NCBI GenBank assembly: GCA_036270655.1
Contig: DATBCD010000002.1
Span: 1-15,821 of the forward strand
Direction: 5' to 3'
From: VBCK01 sp036270655
GTDB lineage: Bacteria > Pseudomonadota > Gammaproteobacteria > Burkholderiales > Burkholderiaceae_F
DNA length: 15,821 bases
In this document: piece after piece, positions 7,025 to 14,667 of the stretch
Position numbering within the stretch: the stretch's first letter is position 1
How the letters are laid out: each line of letters begins with the position of its first letter
Translations under genes and position numbers: made by a program
The notes under the pieces: generated by a model
What the model saw: the letters and a program-made list of their open reading frames with translations, nothing else
Databases searched by the model: none
Told to the model about the DNA's origin: nothing

Positions 7025-10000
7025 ATGAGCGAGATTCACAACTACCCGCTCGTCCCTGTTGAGACGGCCAGCGTGCACAGAAGCCGGCCGGATGTCGAAG
7101 GGATCTCGCCCGAACAGAAGCGCGTGTTTTTGCGCGAGGCGCCGGCGTTTCCAGCATGGCTGCTGATTTTCCTCTTTGGCGGGGCTGGCGCGGCGCTGGG
7201 GCGCGCCGACGGCTGGGCCTGGATCGGCGCCGCGGCCGCAATCGCGCTGGTACGCGTGCTGATTGCGATTCGCGCCTTGTCGCCGCGGGCGCCATCGCGC
7301 GGCGATTCGTTGCTGGGCGTCTTGTTCATTGCGACCCATCTGGCGCAGGCCGCGATGTGGGTGATGCTGCTGTGGACGGCCGACGCGTCCAGCCATGCGG
7401 AAGTGCGCATCGCGGCCTCTCTGGCATTCGCGATGATGCTTTCGGCCGCCTGCCTGCGAGGCTGGCGCGCCGGCTGGCTGGGGGCGCTGGCGGGCTGGGG
7501 CGCAGCCGCGGTCGGGCTGTCGTTCGGGTTGTGGGATGCGGTGCCCGTGGCGTCGGTCACGCTGCTGGTGTTGCTGCCGGCCATCGCGTGGGCCGGCCTG
7601 GGTCCCTCCAAGGTGCAGCAGCCGATCGGTTCGCCCATGCGTGCCACCAGGACCAGGCCGGACATACCCATTCCTGCGGGCTCGACCCGGCGCGGCATGC
7701 AACTGGCCATCCACGCGTCCAGCGCGCCGATGATCGGTCTGCACGACGGACGCATCTTCGAGCTGAACAAGAGCGCCGAGGCTTTCCTGGGTCGGGCGGC
7801 GGACCAGTGCGTGGGACGGCCGCTGGCGGAGCTGGTGCGGCTGGATCCACCCTCGGCCCTCGATGCCGCGTATCCGTCCGTGGAGCGCCACGCGCTGGTC
7901 ACGCCGGAGCTGCCCGGGGATCCCGACGTCGCAACGGCGCCGGTCAGAGCACGGATCCGCGTCGGGCGCTCGGGCGGTCATGTGGCCGTTGCGGTGGTGG
8001 CGCTGACGCCGCCGCCCGGGTATGCAGCCGACCACGAGCTGGGCACCGATGCCCGCCGGCTGGCCGAGTGGCTGGGCGCCGATTCCACCGAGGTCTGGTA
8101 TCGCGACGAGACCGGGCATCTGTATCTGCCGAAGCGCTTCGATGGGGGAGTGCTGGCGCAGCGGCGTGCCGCAGCGGACGCGTTTCCGCTGGCGATGCTG
8201 GTGCCGGAAGACGAGCGTCCGATCATCGACACCCTGTACCGCGAACAGCTGGCGGCCGGCCGCACGTTCGATGAGCGCCTGACGCTGACCGACGCCGACG
8301 GCATGAAGCGGTCGGTGCGCGTGGTGTGTTTGAGCCGCCCGGGCCTCGGCAGGCAGGACGGCGCGGTGATCGGCGTCGTCACTGAAAGCGCCGCACGCAG
8401 CGTGCAGGTCTGGCGCCCGGACCCGCTGTCGCAGTTGCCGGCGCTGATCTGGCTGATCGACGCATCGGGGCGGGTCATTCATGCGCACTCGAGCGACGTG
8501 CAGCGTTGGGGTTTGCGGATAGAGCCGCGCCTGCGCCCCAGCTGGGCCAGCGCGCTGGCATTGCAGGCGGACTCGCAGGACGCGTTTGCCAACGCGGTGC
8601 AGCGGGCGTTGGACGGAAAGCCGACTTTCGACCTGATGAACTATCGCACCGGCCGCAGTGGCGGGCGCATGCCGCTGCGCTCGCACTTCGTGCCGTTCCA
8701 GGCGCTGGGCGGCGAGGGCGGAAGCCGGCGCGCGGTGATGGTGATGGACACGATCGCTTCGGTGCGCGAGCTGCTCGAAGTCGAGAGATTGCGGCTGAGC
8801 AAGGCCCAGTACAAGGATCTGGTCGAGGCCTCACCCAACCTGATCTGGGCTTGCGATGGGGCCTTCCGCTTCACGTTCGTCAGCCGCCGTGCCTGCCGCG
8901 ATGTGTACGGCCACACGGTGGAGGAGCTGGTGGGCAAGCCGATGACCGTGCTGCTCGATCCGCTGACCGATCAGACATCCACGCGCACGGCCCTGGCGAG
9001 CCTGCGCGGGCGGGCGCTGCGCGACGTCGAAATGGCGCACATCACAAAAGACGGCCGGCGCATCACGGTGGCGATGAGCGGGGTGGCGCTGCGCTCGCCG
9101 GACGGCAACTTTGCGGGCGCGATCGGCATCAATGTGGACGTGACGGCGCTCAAGCAGCGCGAGGCGCGGCTGGCCGAGGCGCTGCGGGTCGAACGCAGCG
9201 TGCTGGATTCGGCCGGCCAGGCGATTGCGGTCGTCAAGAGCGGCGCGGTGGCGCGCTGCAACGACGCCTTCCTGCAACTGCTGCAGATGCGCCCGGATGA
9301 GCTGGCCGAGGTGCCGGTGGCGGACCTGTTTGCCGAACGCAATCATTGGGACGAAGTGGCGAGCGCGGCCGAGCGGGCGTCGGTGTCCGACGGGGCGGTG
9401 TCACGCGAGATCCGGCTGCGGCGGTCCGGGCCGGCCAGCGCGCCCGAGCAGTTCGTGTGGTGCCAGATCACGCTGCGGGCGATCGGCGAGGGCGAATACG
9501 TGGTCGCGATGGCCGACATCGACCAGATCCGGCGGCGCGAAGCGCACGCGCAGCACGATGCACGGCACGACGAGCTCACCGGGTTGCCGAACCGGCGGCT
9601 GCTGGCCGAGCGCGTGCGTGCTGCGCTGGCCACCAGCGCGCTGCGCAATTCGGGCTGCGCGATCCTGGTATTCGATCTGGACGGCTTCAAGCCGATCAAC
9701 GACCGCTACGGGCACGCGGCCGGCGACCTGGTGCTGCGCGAGATCGCGCGCCGCCTGCAGAACGTGGTGCGGCCGCAGGACACCGTGGCCCGCATCGGCG
9801 GGGACGAATTCGCGCTGCTGATGCCCGATTGCGGCTCGATGCAGGATGTCGAGCGCATCGCGCGGCGGATTCTGCGCGAGCTGGCGCAGCCGCTGACGGT
9901 GGCGGACCTGGGCGGGGCCACGCTGACGGCGAGCCTGGGGGTCGCGATGGCGCCGGAGCACGGCCGCGATCCCGAAGGACTGATGCGACTGGCCGACCGG

Positions 10001-10096
10001 GCGATGTACGACGCCAAGGTCGACGGCGGCGATCGCGTGATGTTCGCCGGAACCCTCAGCTCGTTCGCAGACCAGGTGACGCGGCGCGCTTCGTGA
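7025..10096 (+). CDS. Membrane-anchored multi-PAS diguanylate cyclase (GGDEF)
   Basis: A 1023-aa sensor enzyme. Six hydrophobic segments (about 43–60, 64–83, 95–118, 127–145, 150–170, 174–192) form an N-terminal membrane module with no recognised MASE signature. Several PAS-like sensor units follow: about 224–290, a divergent one near 340–460, another near 475–580, a clear PAS at about 595–710 and a further one at about 722–835. The GGDEF domain spans about 848–1010, with DELTGLPNRR at its start and an intact GGDEF at 925–929. RPQD at 916–919, five residues before GGDEF, is a product-inhibition I-site. It should convert two GTP to c-di-GMP under feedback control. No EAL domain is present. The start is uncertain: the ATG at 7025 lacks a clear ribosome-binding site, whereas 6884 has one but poor codon usage after it. 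The gene is monocistronic and followed by two hairpin repeats. Confidence 0.92.
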   Translation: MSEIHNYPLVPVETASVHRSRPDVEGISPEQKRVFLREAPAFPAWLLIFLFGGAGAALGRADGWAWIGAAAAIALVRVLIAIRALSPRAPSRGDSLLGVLFIATHLAQAAMWVMLLWTADASSHAEVRIAASLAFAMMLSAACLRGWRAGWLGALAGWGAAAVGLSFGLWDAVPVASVTLLVLLPAIAWAGLGPSKVQQPIGSPMRATRTRPDIPIPAGSTRRGMQLAIHASSAPMIGLHDGRIFELNKSAEAFLGRAADQCVGRPLAELVRLDPPSALDAAYPSVERHALVTPELPGDPDVATAPVRARIRVGRSGGHVAVAVVALTPPPGYAADHELGTDARRLAEWLGADSTEVWYRDETGHLYLPKRFDGGVLAQRRAAADAFPLAMLVPEDERPIIDTLYREQLAAGRTFDERLTLTDADGMKRSVRVVCLSRPGLGRQDGAVIGVVTESAARSVQVWRPDPLSQLPALIWLIDASGRVIHAHSSDVQRWGLRIEPRLRPSWASALALQADSQDAFANAVQRALDGKPTFDLMNYRTGRSGGRMPLRSHFVPFQALGGEGGSRRAVMVMDTIASVRELLEVERLRLSKAQYKDLVEASPNLIWACDGAFRFTFVSRRACRDVYGHTVEELVGKPMTVLLDPLTDQTSTRTALASLRGRALRDVEMAHITKDGRRITVAMSGVALRSPDGNFAGAIGINVDVTALKQREARLAEALRVERSVLDSAGQAIAVVKSGAVARCNDAFLQLLQMRPDELAEVPVADLFAERNHWDEVASAAERASVSDGAVSREIRLRRSGPASAPEQFVWCQITLRAIGEGEYVVAMADIDQIRRREAHAQHDARHDELTGLPNRRLLAERVRAALATSALRNSGCAILVFDLDGFKPINDRYGHAAGDLVLREIARRLQNVVRPQDTVARIGGDEFALLMPDCGSMQDVERIARRILRELAQPLTVADLGGATLTASLGVAMAPEHGRDPEGLMRLADRAMYDAKVDGGDRVMFAGTLSSFADQVTRRAS

Positions 10097-10112
10097 GGCG
10101 CCCAAGGGCGCT

Positions 10113-10161
10113 CACCCTCATCCTGTCCTTCTCCCGCAAGCGGGAGAAGGGACCTGCTGAG
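10113..10161. repeat. Dispersed hairpin repeat, 49-bp type, copy 1
   Basis: A perfect 11-bp stem, CCTTCTCCCGC at 10127–10137 with GCGGGAGAAGG at 10140–10150, is set in flanks CACCCTCATCCTGT and GACCTGCTGAG. The whole unit is identical to 14548–14598 except for the loop (AA here, TGGC there). It lies just after the diguanylate cyclase stop and may end its transcript. Confidence 0.85.
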
Positions 10162-10197
10162 TTGCCTTGTCGGAAAGTCGAGAGACGGGACCCAGCT

Positions 10198-10236
10198 TCC
10201 CCTCTCCCGCTTGCGGGAGAGGGGTAGGGGAGAGGG
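10198..10236. repeat. Dispersed hairpin repeat, CCCCTCTCCCGC type, copy 1
   Basis: A perfect 12-bp stem, CCCCTCTCCCGC at 10199–10210 with GCGGGAGAGGGG at 10213–10224, has loop TT and is followed by TAGGGGAGAGGG. The core of 27 bp is identical to 15790–15816. It stands 18 bp beyond the GNAT stop in the gap between convergent genes, so it can serve as the GNAT transcript end. Confidence 0.85.
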
Positions 10237-10253
10237 TGCGTAGGTGCCGCCTC

Positions 10254-10940
10254 TTAAAGCAGCTCGAGCGCAGGCCGGTGCGAGCTCGCGGTGCCGAGCG
10301 AGGCCAGCATCGGCATCCCGGTGTGGTCGCTGTGGTGGCGCCGCATGGCTTTCCAGTCCTCGCGCCGCATCTCGAACAGGCTCGAGGCGCGCGGCTTCTG
10401 GGTGTACAGGTCCAGGCTGCCGGCCGGAATGACTTCGATGAAGCCGGCGTCGTTCAGCGCCTGCTCGAACGCCTCGTGGCCGGACGGGCAGCCCGCGTAC
10501 AGCTTCTGCGCGCCCAGCGCCGCAAATGCCAGGTCACCGGTGGCGATGATCGCTTCGACCCCGATCGGCGTGCCCAGGAAGTTCGGATGCGTAAACCAGT
10601 CGATGGTCCAGACGCTGCGGCTCGGCCCCACCGAACGCATGCCGACGTAGCCGACGAACTCGTGCGACTGCCGCTTCACGACCGCCATCGAGTAGCCGTC
10701 GCCCTGCAGCCACTCGGCCGTCCCCCGGTGCACCAGCTCCTTGACCTCGCGCTCGCTCCTGGGCGCTTTGCTGGCCCAGCAGTGTCTGAACTGGGGCTGC
10801 ACGACCGCGCGCCAGATGCGCGCGACGTCGGCGCCGTCGAGAGGGCGCAGCACGCAGTGCTCGGTGAACCAGCGAAAGTAGCGCGGCAGCTGGCTGTAAA
10901 TGCGTCCATCCGCCGAAGTTGGAGTCGAGATCACGCTCAT
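10254..10940 (-). CDS. GNAT-family N-acetyltransferase
   Basis: A 228-aa cytoplasmic protein resembling the RimJ/RimL-type acetyltransferase group: LRPLDGADVARIW at 31–43, the central strands SMAVVKR and EFVGYVGMR (84–102), WTIDWF (111–116) and GTPIGVEA (123–130), where the acetyl-CoA loop is expected but in a divergent form. The acceptor is unknown. The ATG at 10940 is preferred over the in-frame ATG at 10946 because an AGGGG lies six bases before the former and touches the latter. The C-terminal 45 residues have no recognisable domain. The gene is alone on its strand, convergent with the diguanylate cyclase. Confidence 0.8.
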   Translation of the reverse strand: MSVISTPTSADGRIYSQLPRYFRWFTEHCVLRPLDGADVARIWRAVVQPQFRHCWASKAPRSEREVKELVHRGTAEWLQGDGYSMAVVKRQSHEFVGYVGMRSVGPSRSVWTIDWFTHPNFLGTPIGVEAIIATGDLAFAALGAQKLYAGCPSGHEAFEQALNDAGFIEVIPAGSLDLYTQKPRASSLFEMRREDWKAMRRHHSDHTGMPMLASLGTASSHRPALELL

Positions 10941-11166
10941 GGCCATCCCCTGACAAATTTTTTCGGTTCCCCCGCGAACGTGGTAGGGATAACCGTTCGC
11001 AGGACCGTATTGTGGGGATCGACCGTACGTACTACTACTTGAAGTAAGTCCTGTTACCCGGAGACTTAGCGCAAGTTTGTCAGGTTAATTCTTACAGTCT
11101 TGTGAGGTTAGACGCGTCCAGCGGCCCCGTGACGTCAGCGGACCACAATTGACGCGCTATTGGGCC
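10941..11166. promoter_or_regulatory. Intergenic region upstream of the GNAT gene
   Basis: This 226-bp gap follows the carboxylesterase stop and precedes the GNAT gene on the minus strand. It is richer in A/T than the genes. It contains small dyads: GCGAACG/CGTTCGC (10974–10980 and 10994–11000), CCTGACAAA/TTTGTCAGG (10949–10957 and 11076–11084), GTACGTAC near 11025 and TGACGTCA near 11131. The GNAT promoter should lie here, but no consensus -35/-10 pair can be assigned. No RNA gene or small ORF with a ribosome-binding site was recognised. Confidence 0.4.
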
Positions 11167-11868
11167 CTATTTGAGCGCTTCACCCAGGAAAGCGGCCAGG
11201 TCGCGGATTTCCTCCGCGGATACCGAATGCGGGATCGCATACTCGTGCCATTGAACGCGGAAGCCCAAAGCCACAAGCGCCGCGCGGGATGACTCGGCGC
11301 GGCCGATCGGAATCACGTTGTCGTCGTGTCCATGGGCCATGAAAATCGGCGTGGAGCGCGCGGCTGCCGTGGCCTCAGCAGCTGCGCTTTGCGCCAGCGG
11401 CAGGTAGGCCGACAGCACTACCAACGCGGCCAGGGCCTGGGGCTGGCGCAGACCGGTTTGCAGCGCGATCGCACCGCCCTGCGAAAACCCGGCCAGCACG
11501 ATGCGCGAGCGCGCCGTGCCGCGCGCCACCTCGCGCTCGATCAGCGCCTCGACCTGGGTTTGCGACTGCCTGATGCCGCCCGGATCCTCACGCCGATCGA
11601 TCGATGCGTCCAGGATGTCGAACCAGGCCCGCATCACCATGCCGCCGTTGATCGTGACGGCCCGCTGGGGCGCGTGCGGAAACACATAGCGCGCCGCCGG
11701 CGCCCCGAGCGCTTCCAGCTCACGGACAACGGGCACGAAATCGAAGCCGTCGGCGCCCAGACCGTGCAGCCAGATGATCGAAGCATTCGGCGCCGGGCGG
11801 GTCTGCAGCTCGACACACTCGAGCATCGAGCCCGGATCGATCGAGGTCGTGAGGTTGGGTTCGTTCAA
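11167..11868 (-). CDS. Carboxylesterase, alpha/beta hydrolase (esterase/phospholipase group)
   Basis: A 233-aa alpha/beta hydrolase of the Abhydrolase_2 group. The oxyanion segment is LHGLGADG (34–41), the nucleophile S129 lies in GFSQGG, the acid is D183 in HGHDDNVIP and the base is H214 in IPHS. It should hydrolyse short-chain carboxylic esters in the cytosol; the natural substrate is unknown. The TTG at 11868 overlaps the mog stop (TTGA) and has AGGAG about seven bases upstream, so it is preferred. The ATG at 11826, closer to where many family members begin (MLECVELQ), has no good ribosome-binding site; the choice changes only 14 residues. It is the third gene of the darP–mog unit. Confidence 0.9.
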   Translation of the reverse strand: MNEPNLTTSIDPGSMLECVELQTRPAPNASIIWLHGLGADGFDFVPVVRELEALGAPAARYVFPHAPQRAVTINGGMVMRAWFDILDASIDRREDPGGIRQSQTQVEALIEREVARGTARSRIVLAGFSQGGAIALQTGLRQPQALAALVVLSAYLPLAQSAAAEATAAARSTPIFMAHGHDDNVIPIGRAESSRAALVALGFRVQWHEYAIPHSVSAEEIRDLAAFLGEALK

Positions 11869-12500
11869 CGGGGGGCTCCTGGGGAGGGCGGACGCAGCGC
11901 GGCCTTAGGGCGAAATGCCTTCACTACCTCGTCGTGGGTCTCGATGTACGGACCGCCGATCAGCTGGATGCAGTACGGAACGGACGCGAAAATGCCGTGG
12001 ACGACGCGGCCCGAGGGGGAGTCGCGCAGCCCGCCCAGCGTTTCGGTGATCGACTTCGGCTGGCCCGGCAGGTTCAGGATCAGCGCGCTGTGGTCGGCCG
12101 TTTCGCGCAGCACGCCGACCTGGCGCGACAGCACCGCGGTGGGCACGAACTCCAGCGAGATGCGCCGCATCTGCTCGCCGTAGCCGGGCAGCTCGCGCGT
12201 GGCCACGGCCAGCGTGGCCTCGGGCGTGACGTCGCGCCGCGAAGGGCCGGTGCCCCCGGTGGTCAGCACCAGGTCGCAGCCGACCTGGTCGACCAGCTCC
12301 ACCAGCGCGGCCTCGATCAGCGCGCGTTCATCGGCAATCAGGCGCTCGTGCGCCTGCCAGGGAGACTTCAGCGCGGCAGCGAGCCAGCGGCGCAGCGTCG
12401 GCACGCCCTCGTCGGCGTACTGGCCGGCCGAGGCGCGATCCGACACCGACACCAGCCCCACCACCAGCTCGTCGGGGTGCGCGCGCGCTGCACGGCTCAC
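11865..12500 (-). CDS. mog: Molybdopterin adenylyltransferase
   Basis: A 211-aa protein very close to E. coli Mog (195 aa). It adenylylates molybdopterin, using ATP, before molybdate insertion by MoeA. Recognisable segments are VGLVSVSDRASAG (14–26), LVLTTGGTGPSRRDVTPEAT (78–97), SLEFVPTAVLSRQVGV (115–130) and NLPGQPKS (143–150). The GTG start at 12500 overlaps the darP TGA as GTGA. About six extra residues before the first strand and a proline-rich C-terminal tail account for the added length. The frame remains open to 12617 within darP, but that part is shadow. No other molybdenum cofactor gene is in the window. Confidence 0.95.
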   Translation of the reverse strand: MSRAARAHPDELVVGLVSVSDRASAGQYADEGVPTLRRWLAAALKSPWQAHERLIADERALIEAALVELVDQVGCDLVLTTGGTGPSRRDVTPEATLAVATRELPGYGEQMRRISLEFVPTAVLSRQVGVLRETADHSALILNLPGQPKSITETLGGLRDSPSGRVVHGIFASVPYCIQLIGGPYIETHDEVVKAFRPKAALRPPSPGAPR

Positions 12501-13039
12501 GGTGCCACCTCGGCCAGCAGCTGCTCGTGCAGCCAGCGGTACAGCTCGCGCAGATGCCTGGGCGGCGTGCCATCCAGGCGCTCGCGCCGGGCGGCGCGGA
12601 TCTTCGCGTGCAGCCACTGCGCGTCCACGTCGTGGTGGTCCGAAAGAAATCGCGTCAGGGCCTCGTCGTCGTCCAGCAGCTGCTCGCGCAGCCGCTCGCA
12701 GCGGTGCATCAGCCCGACCACGGCCTCGGCCTCGCCGGTGACGACCGCAAGGCGCGCGCGGATCGCCTCGCCATCGGTATCGCGCATCAGCCGGCCGACG
12801 TATTGCAGCTGGCGGCGCAGCGCTTCGCGCCCGTTGATCCGCCGCGCCAGCTCGATCTGGTCGCGCAGCTGCTCGGGCAGCTCGATTTTCTGCAACTGCG
12901 CCGGCGGCAGCTCGACCAGGCGCTGGCCGAGACGCTGCAGCTCGTGCATCTGGCGCTTCAGCTGCGTCTTGCTGGGCCGCTCTGCGGGGTCGCTGGCCGC
13001 AGGGTCTTCGCTTGCATCGGAGCGGGTCGGCTGTCGCAT
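12497..13039 (-). CDS. darP: Ribosome biogenesis factor DarP (YjgA, DUF615)
   Basis: A 180-aa highly charged helical protein, the length of E. coli YjgA/DarP (183 aa). SKTQLKRQMHELQRLGQRL near 23–41 is the family's N-terminal signature, followed by LPPAQLQKIELPEQLRD and INGREALRRQLQYVGRLMR. DarP associates with late 50S assembly intermediates. The ATG at 13039 (MRQPTRS) is chosen because homology begins shortly after and because AGGGC sits about eight bases upstream. That ribosome-binding site lies within a dispersed repeat copy (13045–13075). The frame is open further, to 13234, but overlaps the divergent pmbA start. It heads a three-gene unit with mog and the esterase. Confidence 0.93.
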   Translation of the reverse strand: MRQPTRSDASEDPAASDPAERPSKTQLKRQMHELQRLGQRLVELPPAQLQKIELPEQLRDQIELARRINGREALRRQLQYVGRLMRDTDGEAIRARLAVVTGEAEAVVGLMHRCERLREQLLDDDEALTRFLSDHHDVDAQWLHAKIRAARRERLDGTPPRHLRELYRWLHEQLLAEVAP

Positions 13040-13044
13040 GGCTT

Positions 13045-13075
13045 GCCCTGCTTCGCGCTGCGCGCTACGGAGGGC
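13045..13075. repeat. Second copy of the serine hydrolase repeat element, in the darP leader
   Basis: It matches 2733–2763 at 29 of 31 positions and contains the GCGCGCTACGGAGGGC core. It starts five bases upstream of the darP ATG on the minus strand and provides the CAGGGC that is the best ribosome-binding site for darP. It is a single unit without the tandem and inverted parts present in the serine hydrolase gene. Confidence 0.8.
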
Positions 13076-13152
13076 CGATCGGGGGCAATGGGCTTCACTC
13101 GCTATGATAGCGGCCCAGCCGTTGGCGCAGAGGGTGGCCATCAGGCGGGGCC
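13076..13152 (+). promoter_or_regulatory. pmbA / darP divergent promoter region
   Basis: TATGAT at 13103–13108 is a good plus-strand -10 element about 45 bp before the pmbA GTG. It is embedded in a perfect 13-bp palindrome, CGCTATGATAGCG (13100–13112), so the reverse strand reads TATCAT at the same place. No good -35 hexamer is seen 17 bp upstream. The palindrome could be a repressor site or may simply let one -10 serve both directions. Confidence 0.5.
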
Positions 13153-14535
13153 GTGTCCCGAACCAACAACAAAGCGCAGGCGCCCATGAACGTACGGCTA
13201 TCGATTCCGCCAGAGCAGCTGAAAGAGATCGCACTGCAGGCGCTGCAGATCGCGAAGGACCTGGGAGCCACCGCCGCCTCGTGCGAGGCGAGCGAGTCGA
13301 GCGGACTGTCGGTAACCACGCGCAAGACCGTGGTGGAGACGATCGAGAACACGCGCGACAAGGGCGTTGCGATCACGGTGTATATCGGCAAGCGGCGCGG
13401 ACACTCCTCGACCTCGGACTTCTCCTCGCGCGCGCTGCGCGAAGCGGTGCAGGCCGCCTACGACATCGCGCGCTTCACGGCCGAGGACGACGCGGCGGGC
13501 CTTCCCGACGAGGACACGCTGGAGCGCACGCCGGCGCAGCTGGATCTCTATCATCCGTGGGACATCGAAACGGACGAGGCGATCCGGGTGGCGCAGCGCG
13601 CCGAGCAGGCCGCCTTCGATGTGAGCTCGAACGTGGTGAACTCCGAGGGGGCCAACGTGTATGCCTCGGGCGGCCACTTCGTGCTCGCCAACACGCTCGG
13701 CTTCGTGTCCGGCTACCCGTACTCGCGCCACTCGATCTCGGTGGCACCGATCGCGCGCGACGGCAGCGGCATGCAGCGCGACGACTGGTATTCGGCGTCG
13801 CGTGCACCCGAGGAGCTGGCCGAGCCCGAGGCGATCGGGCAGTACGCGGCGCACCGGGCCCTGGCCAGGCTGGGGGCACACAAGCTGCGCACCCGCCAGT
13901 GCCCGGTGCTGTTCGAGGCGCCGGTGGCGTGCGGGCTGCTGGGCAGTTTCATCCAGGCCGCCAGCGGCGGGGCGCTGTACCGCAAGGCGACATTCCTGGT
14001 CGACGGGTTGGGCAAGCCCCTTTTTGCCGATCACATCAGCGTGCGCGAGGATCCGTTCGTGCCGCGCGCACTGGGCTCCAGCCCGTTCGACGAGGAGGGC
14101 GTGCGAGGCCAGCGGCGCGACGTCGTGGCCGCGGGCGTGCTGAGCGGCTACTTCCTGTCCAGCTACTCGGCGCGCAAGCTGGGCATGAAGACCACCGGCA
14201 ACGCCGGCGGCGCCCACAACCTGGAGCTGCGCTCCTCGCTGACGCAGCCCGGCGACAATTTCGAGCAGATGCTGCGCAAGCTGGGCCGCGGGCTTCTGGT
14301 GACCGAGCTGATCGGGCAGGGCGTGAATGTGGTCACCGGCGACTACTCGCGCGGAGCCACCGGCTTCTGGGTCGAGGGCGGCCGCATCCGCTACCCGGTC
14401 GAAGAGATCACCGTAGCGAGCAACCTGCGCGACATGTTCCGCGGCATCGCCGCCGTCGGAGCCGACCAGGTGATCCGGGGCGGCCGCGTCAGCGGCTCAG
14501 TTTTGATCGAGAACATGACGGTCGGCGGAAGCTGA
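13153..14535 (+). CDS. pmbA: Metalloprotease PmbA (TldE), TldD partner
   Basis: A 460-aa protein, or 449 aa from the ATG at 13186, matching E. coli PmbA (450 aa) throughout. PmbA and TldD form a heterodimeric cytosolic protease that matures microcin B17-type peptides and degrades unfolded peptides and CcdA. The metal site with HExxxH belongs to TldD, and this protein correctly lacks it. Conserved blocks include SVTTRKTVVETIENTRDKG, DLYHPWDIETDEAI, SARKLGMKTTGNAGG and the C-terminal GDYSRGATGFWVEGG. The GTG at 13153 follows a GCGGGG tract; the ATG 33 bases later follows GCAGG. Homology starts after the ATG, so either start is possible. tldD is not in this window, as is common because the two genes are usually unlinked. 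Confidence 0.94.
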   Translation: MSRTNNKAQAPMNVRLSIPPEQLKEIALQALQIAKDLGATAASCEASESSGLSVTTRKTVVETIENTRDKGVAITVYIGKRRGHSSTSDFSSRALREAVQAAYDIARFTAEDDAAGLPDEDTLERTPAQLDLYHPWDIETDEAIRVAQRAEQAAFDVSSNVVNSEGANVYASGGHFVLANTLGFVSGYPYSRHSISVAPIARDGSGMQRDDWYSASRAPEELAEPEAIGQYAAHRALARLGAHKLRTRQCPVLFEAPVACGLLGSFIQAASGGALYRKATFLVDGLGKPLFADHISVREDPFVPRALGSSPFDEEGVRGQRRDVVAAGVLSGYFLSSYSARKLGMKTTGNAGGAHNLELRSSLTQPGDNFEQMLRKLGRGLLVTELIGQGVNVVTGDYSRGATGFWVEGGRIRYPVEEITVASNLRDMFRGIAAVGADQVIRGGRVSGSVLIENMTVGGS

Positions 14536-14547
14536 TCCTGTCTTTAC

Positions 14548-14598
14548 CACCCTCATCCTGTCCTTCTCCCGCTGGCGCGGGAGAAGGGACCTGCTGAG
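14548..14598. repeat. Dispersed hairpin repeat, 49-bp type, copy 2
   Basis: It is identical to 10113–10161 outside the loop. The stem is CCTTCTCCCGC at 14562–14572 with GCGGGAGAAGG at 14577–14587. It lies 12 bp after the pmbA stop in the gap between convergent genes and can act as the pmbA transcript end. Confidence 0.85.
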
Positions 14599-14604
14599 GA
14601 CTCT

Positions 14605-14665
14605 CTCCCAAGAGAAGGGATCTGCTGCCCGGTTTTCCCCTTTCCCGCTTGCGGGAGGGGGGAGC
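14605..14665. repeat. Degenerate hairpin repeats after the HEPN gene
   Basis: Two decayed relatives of the hairpin family: CTCTCCCAAGAGAAGGGATCTGCTG-like sequence from about 14603, and CCCTTTCCCGC-TT-GCGGGAGGGGG at about 14638–14661. They end a few bases from the HEPN stop codon at 14668 and may terminate that minus-strand transcript. The stem of the second is imperfect. Confidence 0.55.
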
Positions 14666-14667
14666 GG

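Noticed and set aside
10941..11166. A small RNA or tRNA gene in the GNAT upstream region
   Set aside because: Dyads are short and scattered, no cloverleaf or terminator with T-run can be drawn, and a 9-bp inverted match over 130 bp may be chance.
11934..14597. An 887-aa plus-strand frame over mog, darP and pmbA
   Set aside because: It runs antisense to two well-recognised genes and in the wrong frame of pmbA; low-complexity composition typical of GC-rich shadow frames.
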